64,000 nt of DNA. Source: an uncultured Chitinophagaceae bacterium (lineage in GTDB: Bacteria > Bacteroidota > Bacteroidia > Chitinophagales > Chitinophagaceae). Below, piece by piece: positions 45,885-54,681 of this stretch. Within the stretch, counting starts at the first letter, position 1; the number at the start of each line of letters is the position of its first letter. The notes below the pieces were generated by a model, which was given only the letters and a program-made list of their open reading frames with translations, ran no database searches and was not told the DNA's origin. Made by a program: the position numbers and the translations under genes. Location: NCBI GenBank assembly GCA_937907395.1, contig CALCII010000012.1:62001-126000 (forward strand), in the 5' to 3' direction.

Positions 45885-46381
45885 TGAAGACTTCCGTAAA
45901 ATATATAGTCTTTATACTATTGGTGATTTTATCAGCATCCGCTGTTTCCCCTGCATTGCTTCAGTTGAAACAAATTGTAAACAGGCAGCGGATGCTCCAC
46001 CGTATGGAAAAAGAATCCTTACAAACGCTACACTTAAAAAAAAGAAAGCTGGTTTGGTTTAAAAAGAATAAGGAGCTCCTGGTTGACGGAAAATTATTTG
46101 ATGTAAAATCTATTCGTTTTGAAAACGAGATGGCAATTGTCAAAGGGTTATACGACCATAAAGAAGATGAATTGGTTTATAATATCAGAAATCACCAGAC
46201 TGAAAAGAAAGAAGAAGCCGGTTTGAAGCTAAGCCATCTTCCTCTTTTTCCTATCAGAAGCCACTCCTTCCGTTTTCCTTTTGTAAAAGGAAGCAAGCCA
46301 ACCCCGATGCTTACCTTCCCCCATATACTAACAAACCCTTTACCTGTTCAAACACCTCCCCCCGATGCTGTTTTTAGTTAA
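45884..46381 (+). CDS. Secreted basic protein coupled to gpmI and a TonB receptor
   Basis: 165 residues. An N-terminal signal or anchor (about 7-24) precedes a lysine-rich region (LHLKKRKLVWFKKNKELL), a small beta segment (KLFDVKSIRFENEMAIVKGLYD) and a His/Phe/Pro-rich tail ending PPPDAVFS. No known domain. Its ATG overlaps the gpmI stop, and the TonB receptor follows 62 bases later. In this phylum small secreted proteins of this kind often precede TonB receptors for metals or heme, so it may be a receptor accessory; this is inference. Confidence 0.6.
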   Translation: MKTSVKYIVFILLVILSASAVSPALLQLKQIVNRQRMLHRMEKESLQTLHLKKRKLVWFKKNKELLVDGKLFDVKSIRFENEMAIVKGLYDHKEDELVYNIRNHQTEKKEEAGLKLSHLPLFPIRSHSFRFPFVKGSKPTPMLTFPHILTNPLPVQTPPPDAVFS

Positions 46382-46443
46382 TCGATAATTCTTATGGTTA
46401 CACACGTAACCTGTTAATTAATTACCAAACTAAAAATGCAGTA

Positions 46444-48744
46444 ATGAATAAAAACATACTGTTATTGCTATATGCAGTAGCATTGCCTTACATTTCCTTT
46501 GGGCAGGGAAAAAACAACCAGGATACAGTAAAGGAACTCAACGAAGTAGTTATCAGCGCCAGCAAATTTCCCGAGCGTAAATTAAATATCGCCCAACGAA
46601 TCGATGTCATCAGTTCAAAATTTATTGCCACTGTAAATGCACAGAACACCGGAGATCTGTTACTAAACACCGGCAATGTGTTTGTACAAAAAAGCCAGCA
46701 AGGTGGCAGCAGTCCCGTACTGCGTGGGTTTGAAGCCAGCAGGGTTTTATTAGTAATAGATGGCGTACGCATGAACAACCTGATTTATCGTTCCGGGCAC
46801 TTGCAAAATGCAATAACCATAGATCAGAATATGCTGGAACGGGCAGAAGTAATGTATGGTCCGGCTTCCACTCTATATGGAAGCGATGCATTGGGTGGCG
46901 TTATTCATTTCAGAACAAAAGCACCAAAACTTTCTGCAACAGGAAAAACACAAACAACCGGCAATGCATATGTGCGTTACAGTTCTGCCAATGAAGAAAA
47001 AACAGTACATGCAGATTTGAATATAGGAGGTAAACGATTTGCCTGGCTGCAATCCTATTCATTCAGCGACTTTGGAGATATGCGAATGGGAGCAAACTAT
47101 CACAAAGATTATCCACGATTTGGAAGCAGAGATTCCTTTGTTACCACTATCAACAACAGGGATACTGTACTAAAAAACAGCAATCCGCTTGTTCAGAAAT
47201 TTTCCGGATACCGGCAATGGGACATCCTTCAAAAAATCCTGTTTAAACAATCGGATAAAATATCGCATACACTCAATTTTCAGTATTCAAACACAACGAA
47301 TGTTCCCCGTTATGATCGTTTACAAGACACCAGAAACTTTGACGGAAGTATTGGCAACACATTACGCTATGCCGAATGGTTTTATGGCCCGCAAAAACGT
47401 TTATTAGGAGCTTACGATCTTAGTATTAATAATCCGGGAGTCTTCGATGCTGTTACTATTAATATCAACTATCAAAACATTGAAGAAAGCAGGCAAACGA
47501 GAGAATTTAAACGTTATGACCGTTTCGACAGCAGGGTTGAAACCGTAAATGTTTTCGGATTTGTTATTGATGTAAGAAAAACATGGCAAGCTCATGAATT
47601 AACCTTTGGGACCGACGGGCAATTTAACGATCTGAAATCAACAGCAACCAGAACAAATCTTACTACAGGTTCGGTTACAAAACTTGATACCCGCTATCCG
47701 GATGGTACAAACAAAATGAACAATCTTGGTTTGTATGCACAGCATCTTTATAAATTTAAAAACAAGAAGCTGGTGCTCAATGACGGGCTTCGTGTACAAT
47801 CCATCTACCTGCGTTCCACTTTAGTGGATACGGCTCTTCTCTTCCATTTGCCATATACAGAAATTAAGCAAACCAATACAGCCTTTACCGGAAATATCGG
47901 GCTGGTTTATTTACCTGTTGCCGGCTCAAAAATTTCTGTCAACTTTTCGGCCGGTTTCCGTGCACCGAATGTAGATGACCTGGCCAAGATTTTTGAATCC
48001 AGTACCTCGGCCCGGCAATTGGTTGTGCCCAATCCAGATATCAAACCTGAGAAAACATACTCACTTGATTTGGGAATCAGCCAGAAGCTTGGTTCAAAAA
48101 CAAAAATTGAACTCTCTGGTTTTTATACCTGGTTCCGTGATGCGTTAGTAAAAACTCCTTTCCGCTTAAATGGTCAGGACTCGGTTATTTATTACGGAGT
48201 GAAAAGCCAGGTGTTGGCCAACTCAAATGCCAACAAAGCGTATGTTTATGGATTTACTGCAGCGCTGTATGTTCAATTCACAAAGTCCTTGCTTTTCAGC
48301 AGCACCATCAACTATACAAAAGGAAGGTTTGAAACTGATGCTTCAAAAACATCTGCTGTATATGAGAAGCAAAGCAATGGCAGTTATTTACTGTTGAACC
48401 GGAATGTTAGTTCAAAACCATTGGACCACATTCCTCCTGTATTTGGGAAAACAAGCATTCAATACCAGCAAAAGAAATTAATGCTGGAACTGTTTTCATT
48501 GTACAACGGATGGAAACACCTCAATGATTACAATGCAGATGGAGAGGATAATGCACAATACGCAACCAAAGATGGGATGCCCGGCTGGGTAACCCTCAAT
48601 CTGCGTTCTGCTTATACCCTGAACCAGCATTTCACCGTTCAGTTAGCGGTTGAGAATATTACCGATAGAAACTACAGGTATTTTGCTTCCGGTTTTTCCG
48701 CTCCGGGCAGAAATTTTATAATCACACTCAGAGCTAAGCTTTAA
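46444..48744 (+). CDS. TonB-dependent outer membrane receptor (BtuB/heme-receptor type)
   Basis: 766 residues. Signal peptide (ending SFGQ), then directly a TonB-box-like stretch (VKELNEVVISASKF) and plug domain (SSPVLRGFEASRVLLVIDGVRMN, YGPASTLYGSDALGGVIHF). The barrel contains FSAGFRAPNVDDLAKIFE and NPDIKPEKTYSLDLG and ends in NFIITLRAKL. Unlike the receptor at 6477 it lacks the carboxypeptidase-like domain. The architecture fits vitamin B12, heme or metal receptors. A Fur-like dyad is present upstream. Ligand unknown. Confidence 0.9.
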   Translation: MNKNILLLLYAVALPYISFGQGKNNQDTVKELNEVVISASKFPERKLNIAQRIDVISSKFIATVNAQNTGDLLLNTGNVFVQKSQQGGSSPVLRGFEASRVLLVIDGVRMNNLIYRSGHLQNAITIDQNMLERAEVMYGPASTLYGSDALGGVIHFRTKAPKLSATGKTQTTGNAYVRYSSANEEKTVHADLNIGGKRFAWLQSYSFSDFGDMRMGANYHKDYPRFGSRDSFVTTINNRDTVLKNSNPLVQKFSGYRQWDILQKILFKQSDKISHTLNFQYSNTTNVPRYDRLQDTRNFDGSIGNTLRYAEWFYGPQKRLLGAYDLSINNPGVFDAVTININYQNIEESRQTREFKRYDRFDSRVETVNVFGFVIDVRKTWQAHELTFGTDGQFNDLKSTATRTNLTTGSVTKLDTRYPDGTNKMNNLGLYAQHLYKFKNKKLVLNDGLRVQSIYLRSTLVDTALLFHLPYTEIKQTNTAFTGNIGLVYLPVAGSKISVNFSAGFRAPNVDDLAKIFESSTSARQLVVPNPDIKPEKTYSLDLGISQKLGSKTKIELSGFYTWFRDALVKTPFRLNGQDSVIYYGVKSQVLANSNANKAYVYGFTAALYVQFTKSLLFSSTINYTKGRFETDASKTSAVYEKQSNGSYLLLNRNVSSKPLDHIPPVFGKTSIQYQQKKLMLELFSLYNGWKHLNDYNADGEDNAQYATKDGMPGWVTLNLRSAYTLNQHFTVQLAVENITDRNYRYFASGFSAPGRNFIITLRAKL

Positions 48745-48761
48745 ACGTTAAACAAGGTTTT

Positions 48762-48809
48762 AAACCGCTGTTTTTGTCACGAAATACGTGGGAAAAGCAG
48801 CGGTTTTTT
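48762..48809 (+). terminator. Long hairpin terminator after the TonB receptor
   Basis: AAACCGCTG pairs with CAGCGGTTT, with inner TTTT/AAAA and CACG/CGTG pairing around AAATA, followed by a T run. Lies 18 bases after the receptor stop. Confidence 0.8.
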
Positions 48810-48851
48810 AATATAAATTGTCTAAATTCAGGGTTGCAAACCCTCTCGTTA

Positions 48852-49436
48852 ATGACGGAAGAAGCAATCTTACAAGGGTGTCTTCAAAACAAACCAAAGG
48901 CACAGGAGGAATTGTACTACCAGTACAGTCCCAAAATGCTGGCGGTATGTTATCGTTTTGCCCGTAACCGGGAAGACGCAGAAGATATGTTGCAGGAAGG
49001 CTTCATCCGGGTGTTTTCACAAATTCACCAATTTCAGAGAAAAGGCTCTTTTGAAGGCTGGATCAGGCGGATTATCGTTCACACCTGTATCAACCATCTT
49101 AAAAAGCACAAGAAGTTCAACGACAGTGTGGATATAAGCCAGGCGCAGGTTGTACAGATAAGAGAAGACAGTGTTCCTTCTATTATCCAGGCAAAGCAGG
49201 TAACAGAATGTATCAGGACATTACCCGTTGGTTACAGAACCGTTCTGAACCTGTTTGCGATTGAAGGTTATTCGCACAGAGAAATTGCGCAGATGCTGGA
49301 TATAGAAGAAAGTACCAGCCGCTCGCAGTATACCAGAGCAAAAGCGATGCTGGAACAGATCCTGATTCAGAAACGGATCATTTTTCAGCCTCAAAAACAT
49401 GGTGAATGGGTTGCAGCAGCCCATCCTCGGTTTTGA
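48852..49436 (+). CDS. ECF RNA polymerase sigma factor (second locus)
   Basis: 194 residues from ATG 48852; the upstream frame runs through the terminator. Region 2: YSPKMLAVCYRFARNREDAEDMLQEGFIRVF and GSFEGWIRRIIVHTCINHLKKHK. Region 4: LPVGYRTVLNLFAIEGYSHREIAQMLDIEESTSRSQYTRAKAML. The length and the SFEGWIRRI box fit the sigma family that in Porphyromonas includes SigP, a regulator of type IX secretion genes; that link is inference. The tail overlaps the longest frame of the next gene, but not its likely start. Confidence 0.9.
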   Translation: MTEEAILQGCLQNKPKAQEELYYQYSPKMLAVCYRFARNREDAEDMLQEGFIRVFSQIHQFQRKGSFEGWIRRIIVHTCINHLKKHKKFNDSVDISQAQVVQIREDSVPSIIQAKQVTECIRTLPVGYRTVLNLFAIEGYSHREIAQMLDIEESTSRSQYTRAKAMLEQILIQKRIIFQPQKHGEWVAAAHPRF

Positions 49437-49462
49437 GATTCGTACCAAAACAGAAACTGACT

Positions 49463-50836
49463 ATGGAGCGTTTTATGTACCAAGATGATTCATTTGAACA
49501 CCTGTTAAAACAGAAAGCAGACGAGTACCGTATGTACCCATCTGACCGTTCATGGAAGGCTATACAAAAACAACTGAACCGTTCTGAATTGTATTTCTAC
49601 AGATCGGTAATCACTGTTTTGATTGTTACATTCACGTCTCTCAGCATTATTACATCCACACATCAGGATCGTTTAGCAAAAACCCGTTTCATTACTCCCG
49701 CAGAATCTTCCTTAGCCCTTAATCAACCCAACCCGGATCAACCTATTATTGTTTCCACAGAGAGGAAGAAATCCCCTCAAACAAGTACAGCAGTTGTTTC
49801 TAAGCCGGAGTTACCTTCTATAGCCAACGGCGATGACAATATCGTAAGTGAACATACAACTGTTCAAACAGAAATGCTGAGCCATACATCTGAAGCTGAA
49901 ACTACTGAACTGTTGAATACAGGGGCTGCAGCAGAAATCTCCTCCTTACAAATGGTGAAAAATGAACGGCATCCTGCAATAGTTGAAAAATGGCAGGCTC
50001 CGGTTACAGCAGATCAGGAAACAACACTGTTGACCAACTCGGTAACTGAAGTATCGGAACCCACACCTGCAGAAACAATTACAGAAAATAAAACAGATGC
50101 CGATCTGAATTATGAAGTAAGCATCCCAATGTTTCAAAAACCGAAACTTAAAAATCAGTTACAACTGTATATAACTCCATCAGTAAGCTACAGGGTTCTT
50201 ATAAGTGAAAATAAATTTTCATTTGGAAATAGTATTGTAGACCCGGAAAGTGCCGTTTTGCACAAATCATCTACCGGGTGGGAAATGGGGGCAACTGTAT
50301 TGTTACCAGTATCTAAAAAAATTAATTTCAGAACCGGTATCCAGTATAATTATACCAAGTACCTGGTGTTTGCCTCCAAATCAGCACCTGAAGTAACAAC
50401 CGTAGCATTGAACTATTACGGAAGCATGCAGCGCATCACAACACTTGCTAATAATCCGAATTTTGCTGAAGATGTGCCTAATGAAACGATGCAGTTATCA
50501 ATTCCTATTGGCATTGAATATCATATAACCGGAGACCAAAAAGTGAATTTGTACCTGGCAACCAATATTCAGCCATCGTACCTGCTTAAAGCTACTGGCT
50601 ACCTCATCACCAGTGATTATAAGAATTATATAAAAGCTCCCGATCTGTTAAGCCGCATGAATCTCAATACAGCCCTGGAAACTTTTATTCGTTGGAACAT
50701 GAATGGGTTTCAATTACAGGCCGGGCCACAGTTGCGTTATCAGATCTTCTCCAATTCAGACGACAAATACCCAATCAAGGAACACCTGGTGGATTACGGA
50801 TTTAAACTGGGCTTCATTAAAACAATTGGTAAATAA
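49463..50836 (+). CDS. Trans-envelope sigma-factor partner with outer-membrane barrel
   Basis: 457 residues from ATG 49463 (49475 is also possible). Residues 1-43 are cytoplasmic, with the recurring motif DDSFEHLLKQKADEYRMYPSDRSW. One membrane helix spans about 44-64. A Ser/Thr/Glu/Pro-rich linker (about 65-215) follows, then an outer-membrane beta-barrel-like domain (about 228-457; LQLYITPSVSYRVLI, FRTGIQYNYTKYLVF). This family sits beside ECF sigma genes in Bacteroidota and appears to run from cytoplasm to outer membrane in one chain, so it could sense barrel status and hold the sigma factor. Start is 26 bases after the sigma stop. Confidence 0.75.
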   Translation: MERFMYQDDSFEHLLKQKADEYRMYPSDRSWKAIQKQLNRSELYFYRSVITVLIVTFTSLSIITSTHQDRLAKTRFITPAESSLALNQPNPDQPIIVSTERKKSPQTSTAVVSKPELPSIANGDDNIVSEHTTVQTEMLSHTSEAETTELLNTGAAAEISSLQMVKNERHPAIVEKWQAPVTADQETTLLTNSVTEVSEPTPAETITENKTDADLNYEVSIPMFQKPKLKNQLQLYITPSVSYRVLISENKFSFGNSIVDPESAVLHKSSTGWEMGATVLLPVSKKINFRTGIQYNYTKYLVFASKSAPEVTTVALNYYGSMQRITTLANNPNFAEDVPNETMQLSIPIGIEYHITGDQKVNLYLATNIQPSYLLKATGYLITSDYKNYIKAPDLLSRMNLNTALETFIRWNMNGFQLQAGPQLRYQIFSNSDDKYPIKEHLVDYGFKLGFIKTIGK

Positions 50837-50897
50837 TTTTCGGCCTGAGATCTGCGAATCTTCACCATAGAAGAAAGAGATTTAATAATTTTACAGA

Positions 50898-51455
50898 ATG
50901 ATCAGGAATTATCTTCTGTTAACATTCATTTCATTCTTTTCTCTTCAGGCTTGTAAGAATAAGAATCCACGTAAAGAAATTACATACATCAATATCCCAT
51001 CCTATCTCAAAGGTCAATTGGCTTATCTTGATACGGTTCCTTTCCAGCTCTTGAAAACGGTTGAAAGAGATTCAGCACACATTGATTCTTTTTATTTGAA
51101 AAATCAGGATATCAGGAATATTGTAACACCTTTTCTGGCGCCGGAACTGGAACAAGGATTGTTTGAAAAAACCTATGAGGAAACTTCATTCGCAGACGCA
51201 AGTCTCAACCTCATTACTGTAACCTATAATGCAGTTAATAAAAAAGTTCCTGTGCAGCGTATCGATATTTATGTAAATCCTGAAGATAATAATATCAAAC
51301 AGGTATATCTCGTGAGACAAGATAATCAACCTGATTCTTCGCTTACACAACAACTTTTCTGGAGCAATAACAAAGGATGTTCTTTAATTACAGTTATTTC
51401 AAAAAAAGATCAGCCAGAGAAAACAGAAAATATAAAAATCAAGTGGAACGACTAA
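50898..51455 (+). CDS. Lipoprotein of unknown function
   Basis: 185 residues. Signal MIRNYLLLTFISFFSLQAC gives a lipidated Cys19. The rest is soluble and beta/alpha mixed, with DIYVNPEDNNIKQVYLVRQD near the C-terminus, resembling a NTF2-like or lipocalin-like fold; I cannot name the family. It lies between the trans-envelope protein and uvrC, with a four-base gap to uvrC, suggesting co-transcription. Confidence 0.65.
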   Translation: MIRNYLLLTFISFFSLQACKNKNPRKEITYINIPSYLKGQLAYLDTVPFQLLKTVERDSAHIDSFYLKNQDIRNIVTPFLAPELEQGLFEKTYEETSFADASLNLITVTYNAVNKKVPVQRIDIYVNPEDNNIKQVYLVRQDNQPDSSLTQQLFWSNNKGCSLITVISKKDQPEKTENIKIKWND

Positions 51456-51459
51456 CCAT

Positions 51460-53265
51460 ATGACGGCAGAAGAATTCCGGCAAATAGCATCCTCTGTTCC
51501 AACGCAACCCGGCGTTTATAAATACTTTGATGCTAACCATAAATTACTGTATGTTGGCAAAGCAAAAAACCTGCGCAAAAGGGTTTCCAGCTATTTTACA
51601 AAAACACAGGTTTCAAACAAAACCAAAGAACTGGTAAGAAGGATCCATTCCATTGACTTCACCATTGTTTCATCTGAACAAGATGCTTTTTTACTTGAGA
51701 ATTCATTAATCAAGCAATCTAAGCCCGTTTTTAATATTGACCTGAAAGATGATAAAACCTATCCTTTTATTGTTATAAAAAAAGAACCTTTTCCAAGAGT
51801 ATTTCTCACAAGAAGAAAATTGGCAGATGGGTCTCAATATTTAGGTCCTTTCACCTCCGTTGCAAAAGTGAGAGAGCTGATTGATTTTATCCGGCAGAAT
51901 ATCCCCTTACGAAACTGCAAGCTTCATTTATCAGAGGCCAATATCGCAAAAGGAAAATTTAAAGTATGCCTGGAATATCACCTGGGAAACTGTAAGGGTC
52001 CTTGTGAAGGTTTACAAACGCAGGAAGATTATAACCAGGAACTGGAACAGGTAAAAAATCTGTTAAGTGGAAACCTGGCGCCGGTGCTGCGTTATATGAA
52101 AACGGAGATGCAGCAGTATGTGGCCAATCTTCAGTTTGAGAAAGCCGAAATTATGCGTAAAAAGATGGAACATCTTGAAAGTTACCAGGCCAGGTCAACA
52201 GTAGTCAATGCACGAATGGGCAATGCCGATGTTTTCAGTATCATCCGCCATGATCAATATGCTTTTATTAATTATCTCATGGTGAATAATGGCGCTATCA
52301 TTCAAACAGAAAATCTGCAGATTGAATGTAAACTGGATGAAACCGAACAGGAAGTATTAGAATTCATGATCAACTATATAAGAGATCAGTTTAAAAGCAA
52401 TGCCCATGAACTGATTCTTCCGTTTGAAATTGAACAGCTACCAACAAACATTAAAGTCATTGTACCCAAAAGCGGTCCCCGTAAACAACTGCTTGACTTG
52501 TCACAAAAGAATGTAAGCTATTTTTTACAGGAATATCAGCGTAAGAAAACGCTTCATCTAAAGGAAAAGAATTCAGCTGCGAGGGGTGTACTTGAACAAC
52601 TGCAGATTGATTTACACCTTCAGGATCTCCCGGTTCATATTGAATGTTTTGATAACTCCAATTTCCAGGGAAGCTATCCTGTCTCGGCAATGGTATGTTT
52701 TAAGAATGGTTTACCAAGTAAAAACGATTACAGGCATTTCAATATTAAAACAGTAACAGGTATCAACGATTTTGCATCTATGCAGGAAGTCGTTTACAGG
52801 CGGTATAAACGCCTCATTGACGAAAAACAGCAGCTACCTCAGCTTATCGTCATAGATGGCGGTAAAGGGCAGCTATCGGCCGCTAATGAAAGTATTAAGC
52901 AATTAGGTATAGAACAACTGGTAACGGTGGTGGGGCTGGCCAAAAATGTTGAAGAGATTTTTTTTACCGGCGATCAGGAATCACTCAAGCTCCCTTACAA
53001 CAGCAGTTCTTTGCAGCTATTGAGACGCATCAGGGATGAAGTACATCGTTTTGGGATCACTTTCCACCGCAATCAGAGGAGCAAAGGCACTTTTAAAAAC
53101 GAACTGGAACAGATTGAGGGAATTGGAGAACAAAGTATTGAGGCCTTATTGAAGACCTTCAAATCAGTTTCAAATATTAAAAAAGCAAGCAAAGAAGAGC
53201 TGGAAGCAGTTATTGGAAACGCAAAAACAGGATTGTTGATAAACTATTTCAGAAATGAAAAATAA
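51460..53265 (+). CDS. uvrC: Excinuclease ABC subunit C
   Basis: 601 residues. N-terminal GIY-YIG nuclease (PGVYKYFDANHKLLYVGKAKNLRKRVSSYF), a Cys cluster around 168-181 (CLEYHLGNCKGPC), the UVR motif (FEKAEIMRKKMEHLE) that binds UvrB, the RNase H-like second nuclease (IECFDNSNFQGSYPVSAMVCF; IVIDGGKGQLSAA) and C-terminal helix-hairpin-helix repeats (IEGIGEQSIEALLKTF). Makes both incisions in nucleotide excision repair. It starts four bases after the lipoprotein stop. Confidence 0.96.
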   Translation: MTAEEFRQIASSVPTQPGVYKYFDANHKLLYVGKAKNLRKRVSSYFTKTQVSNKTKELVRRIHSIDFTIVSSEQDAFLLENSLIKQSKPVFNIDLKDDKTYPFIVIKKEPFPRVFLTRRKLADGSQYLGPFTSVAKVRELIDFIRQNIPLRNCKLHLSEANIAKGKFKVCLEYHLGNCKGPCEGLQTQEDYNQELEQVKNLLSGNLAPVLRYMKTEMQQYVANLQFEKAEIMRKKMEHLESYQARSTVVNARMGNADVFSIIRHDQYAFINYLMVNNGAIIQTENLQIECKLDETEQEVLEFMINYIRDQFKSNAHELILPFEIEQLPTNIKVIVPKSGPRKQLLDLSQKNVSYFLQEYQRKKTLHLKEKNSAARGVLEQLQIDLHLQDLPVHIECFDNSNFQGSYPVSAMVCFKNGLPSKNDYRHFNIKTVTGINDFASMQEVVYRRYKRLIDEKQQLPQLIVIDGGKGQLSAANESIKQLGIEQLVTVVGLAKNVEEIFFTGDQESLKLPYNSSSLQLLRRIRDEVHRFGITFHRNQRSKGTFKNELEQIEGIGEQSIEALLKTFKSVSNIKKASKEELEAVIGNAKTGLLINYFRNEK

Positions 53266-53296
53266 TCAGAAGCCGTTCAATGAGAAGTAAAAAAAT

Positions 53297-53321
53297 GGGG
53301 CCAGGATAGATATCCAGCCCC
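53297..53321. other. Interrupted hairpin downstream of uvrC
   Basis: GGGGC, mismatch, AGGATA, loop GA, TATCC, GCCCC. No T run follows on the plus strand; the minus strand has a run of seven T after it. The 276-base gap 53266-53541 holds this and the gldN terminator, and no credible gene. Confidence 0.5.
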
Positions 53322-53490
53322 GTCTTTAAAATCCAATATCCTATGAAAAACCGTAACGAAGATACGAAATGAAAGCAGAAATGCAATACTACTTAAAGGG
53401 TATTTTTAAAAATAATTCATGATTCTGCTCATTCAGAAATATTTTCTATCCTGATTTTTCGAAAACCCGAAGGTTGCAGTATAACTCAAA

Positions 53491-53524
53491 AAGAAAAGGC
53501 TATCGTTACCGATAGCCTTTTCTT
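53491..53524 (-). terminator. Terminator of the gldKLMN operon
   Basis: Stem AAGAAAAGGCTATCG / CGATAGCCTTTTCTT with a four-base loop; 15 bp, perfect, 17 bases after the gldN stop. T runs on both sides make it bidirectional. Confidence 0.88.
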
Positions 53525-53541
53525 TTGAATATAATTTGACC

Positions 53542-54672
53542 TTAGTACGACCAGAGATCCTGTTCGTAGTTGAAGATTTTCTCTTTAATATTCTCTCCTT
53601 CCAGCAGGCGGAGAATGGGATCCTTAATATAAGAACGAAGAGTTCTGTCGTAAGGATTATCTAATGTTGATTTAGTGATATAGCTGCTGAACATTCTGTT
53701 TTCGAATAGTTCTTCCCAGGTCATGCGGGCACCGAAGTTTTTACCGTTAAATGCTTCATATTTGGCAAAAACCGGGCGGCAATCGGGATAATATACCCAA
53801 AACATAGGCGCATATTCAGGCTGACCAGGAATCAGATCTGTACCGTCGCTTCTTGTTAAACGCTTCATTGGCGCAATACCGATTATACGAACAAACATAC
53901 GGGATGATTCTTTGTCAAATACCCATTCTTCCTTTACACGGAACCGGTAGATACTATCAGGATCCACTTCACGTTGACGTACTTCGTATTTTGAAATATC
54001 GCCATTCATGTCGTATACGGGAACGGTATCAAGACCTCCTGAGAATGCTTCCATAACCTTTGTTGGAGTCATGGGGGTTGTGAAACGATCATCTGCCTGA
54101 GGATCAAATGCAGTGATTTCCCTGCTACGGATTGCTTTCAGAAGAATAGAGATAAAACGTTGATTACCATTATCTTCATCGGCACTGTAACGGAAAGCCA
54201 GATTCATTTTTTCACGAGTGTCAATTTCCCTCCATACCCGCTGACGGTAAACGGCATCATCCTCACGGATAGGTTCATATACCAGAGGTGCACGGTCTTT
54301 GATGAGATTACGTTCAATAGACGCATCATTTCTTAAAGAAGGTTTGATCGTATCAAATATGCTACCCCCACTGGATGGTACTACAACGATGGGTACATTT
54401 GCCTGTGGCTTATTTGTTTGCTGCTGCTGGTTATTGTTACCATAACCGGACTGATTACCGTAGCCAGAAGATTGTTGCTGATTTCCGTAACCAGATGACT
54501 GCTGTTGGTTTTGCTGTTGATTGCCATAACCCGACTGGTTTCCGTAACCAGACTGATTTCCATAACCGGAAGAAGTTTTTGTTGTTGTCTTCTTCCTTTT
54601 CTGCGCAACCACATTACTACTGAAGCCTAAAGCAACAGCAATTAATAACAGGCAAAGGTTTTTCATTTTCAT
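53542..54672 (-). CDS. gldN: Type IX secretion protein GldN (PorN)
   Basis: 376 residues. Signal peptide (ending SNVVAQ), a basic stretch, then a low-complexity region (about 34-88) with six SGYGN units separated by Gln/Ser/Asn. The conserved GldN domain follows: YEPIREDDAVYRQRVWREIDTREKMNLAF, KLVEFGL-type segments replaced here by FISILLKAIRSREITAFDP, and MTWEELFENRMFSSYI. GldN and GldK form the ring of the type IX secretion machine at the outer membrane. It follows gldM by nine bases. The repeat-rich extension is longer than I expect for the family. Confidence 0.9.
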   Translation of the reverse strand: MKMKNLCLLLIAVALGFSSNVVAQKRKKTTTKTSSGYGNQSGYGNQSGYGNQQQNQQQSSGYGNQQQSSGYGNQSGYGNNNQQQQTNKPQANVPIVVVPSSGGSIFDTIKPSLRNDASIERNLIKDRAPLVYEPIREDDAVYRQRVWREIDTREKMNLAFRYSADEDNGNQRFISILLKAIRSREITAFDPQADDRFTTPMTPTKVMEAFSGGLDTVPVYDMNGDISKYEVRQREVDPDSIYRFRVKEEWVFDKESSRMFVRIIGIAPMKRLTRSDGTDLIPGQPEYAPMFWVYYPDCRPVFAKYEAFNGKNFGARMTWEELFENRMFSSYITKSTLDNPYDRTLRSYIKDPILRLLEGENIKEKIFNYEQDLWSY

Positions 54673-54681
54673 ATTTATGGT

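Noticed and set aside
53297..53321. Hairpin after uvrC considered as a riboswitch or small RNA
   Set aside because: No downstream gene on the plus strand and no family-like conserved core; listed only as a hairpin.
54405..54620. Repeat tract near 54.5 kb considered as CRISPR or noncoding repeat
   Set aside because: The repeats are in frame and encode SGYGN/Q units inside gldN; no spacers of constant length and no cas genes.
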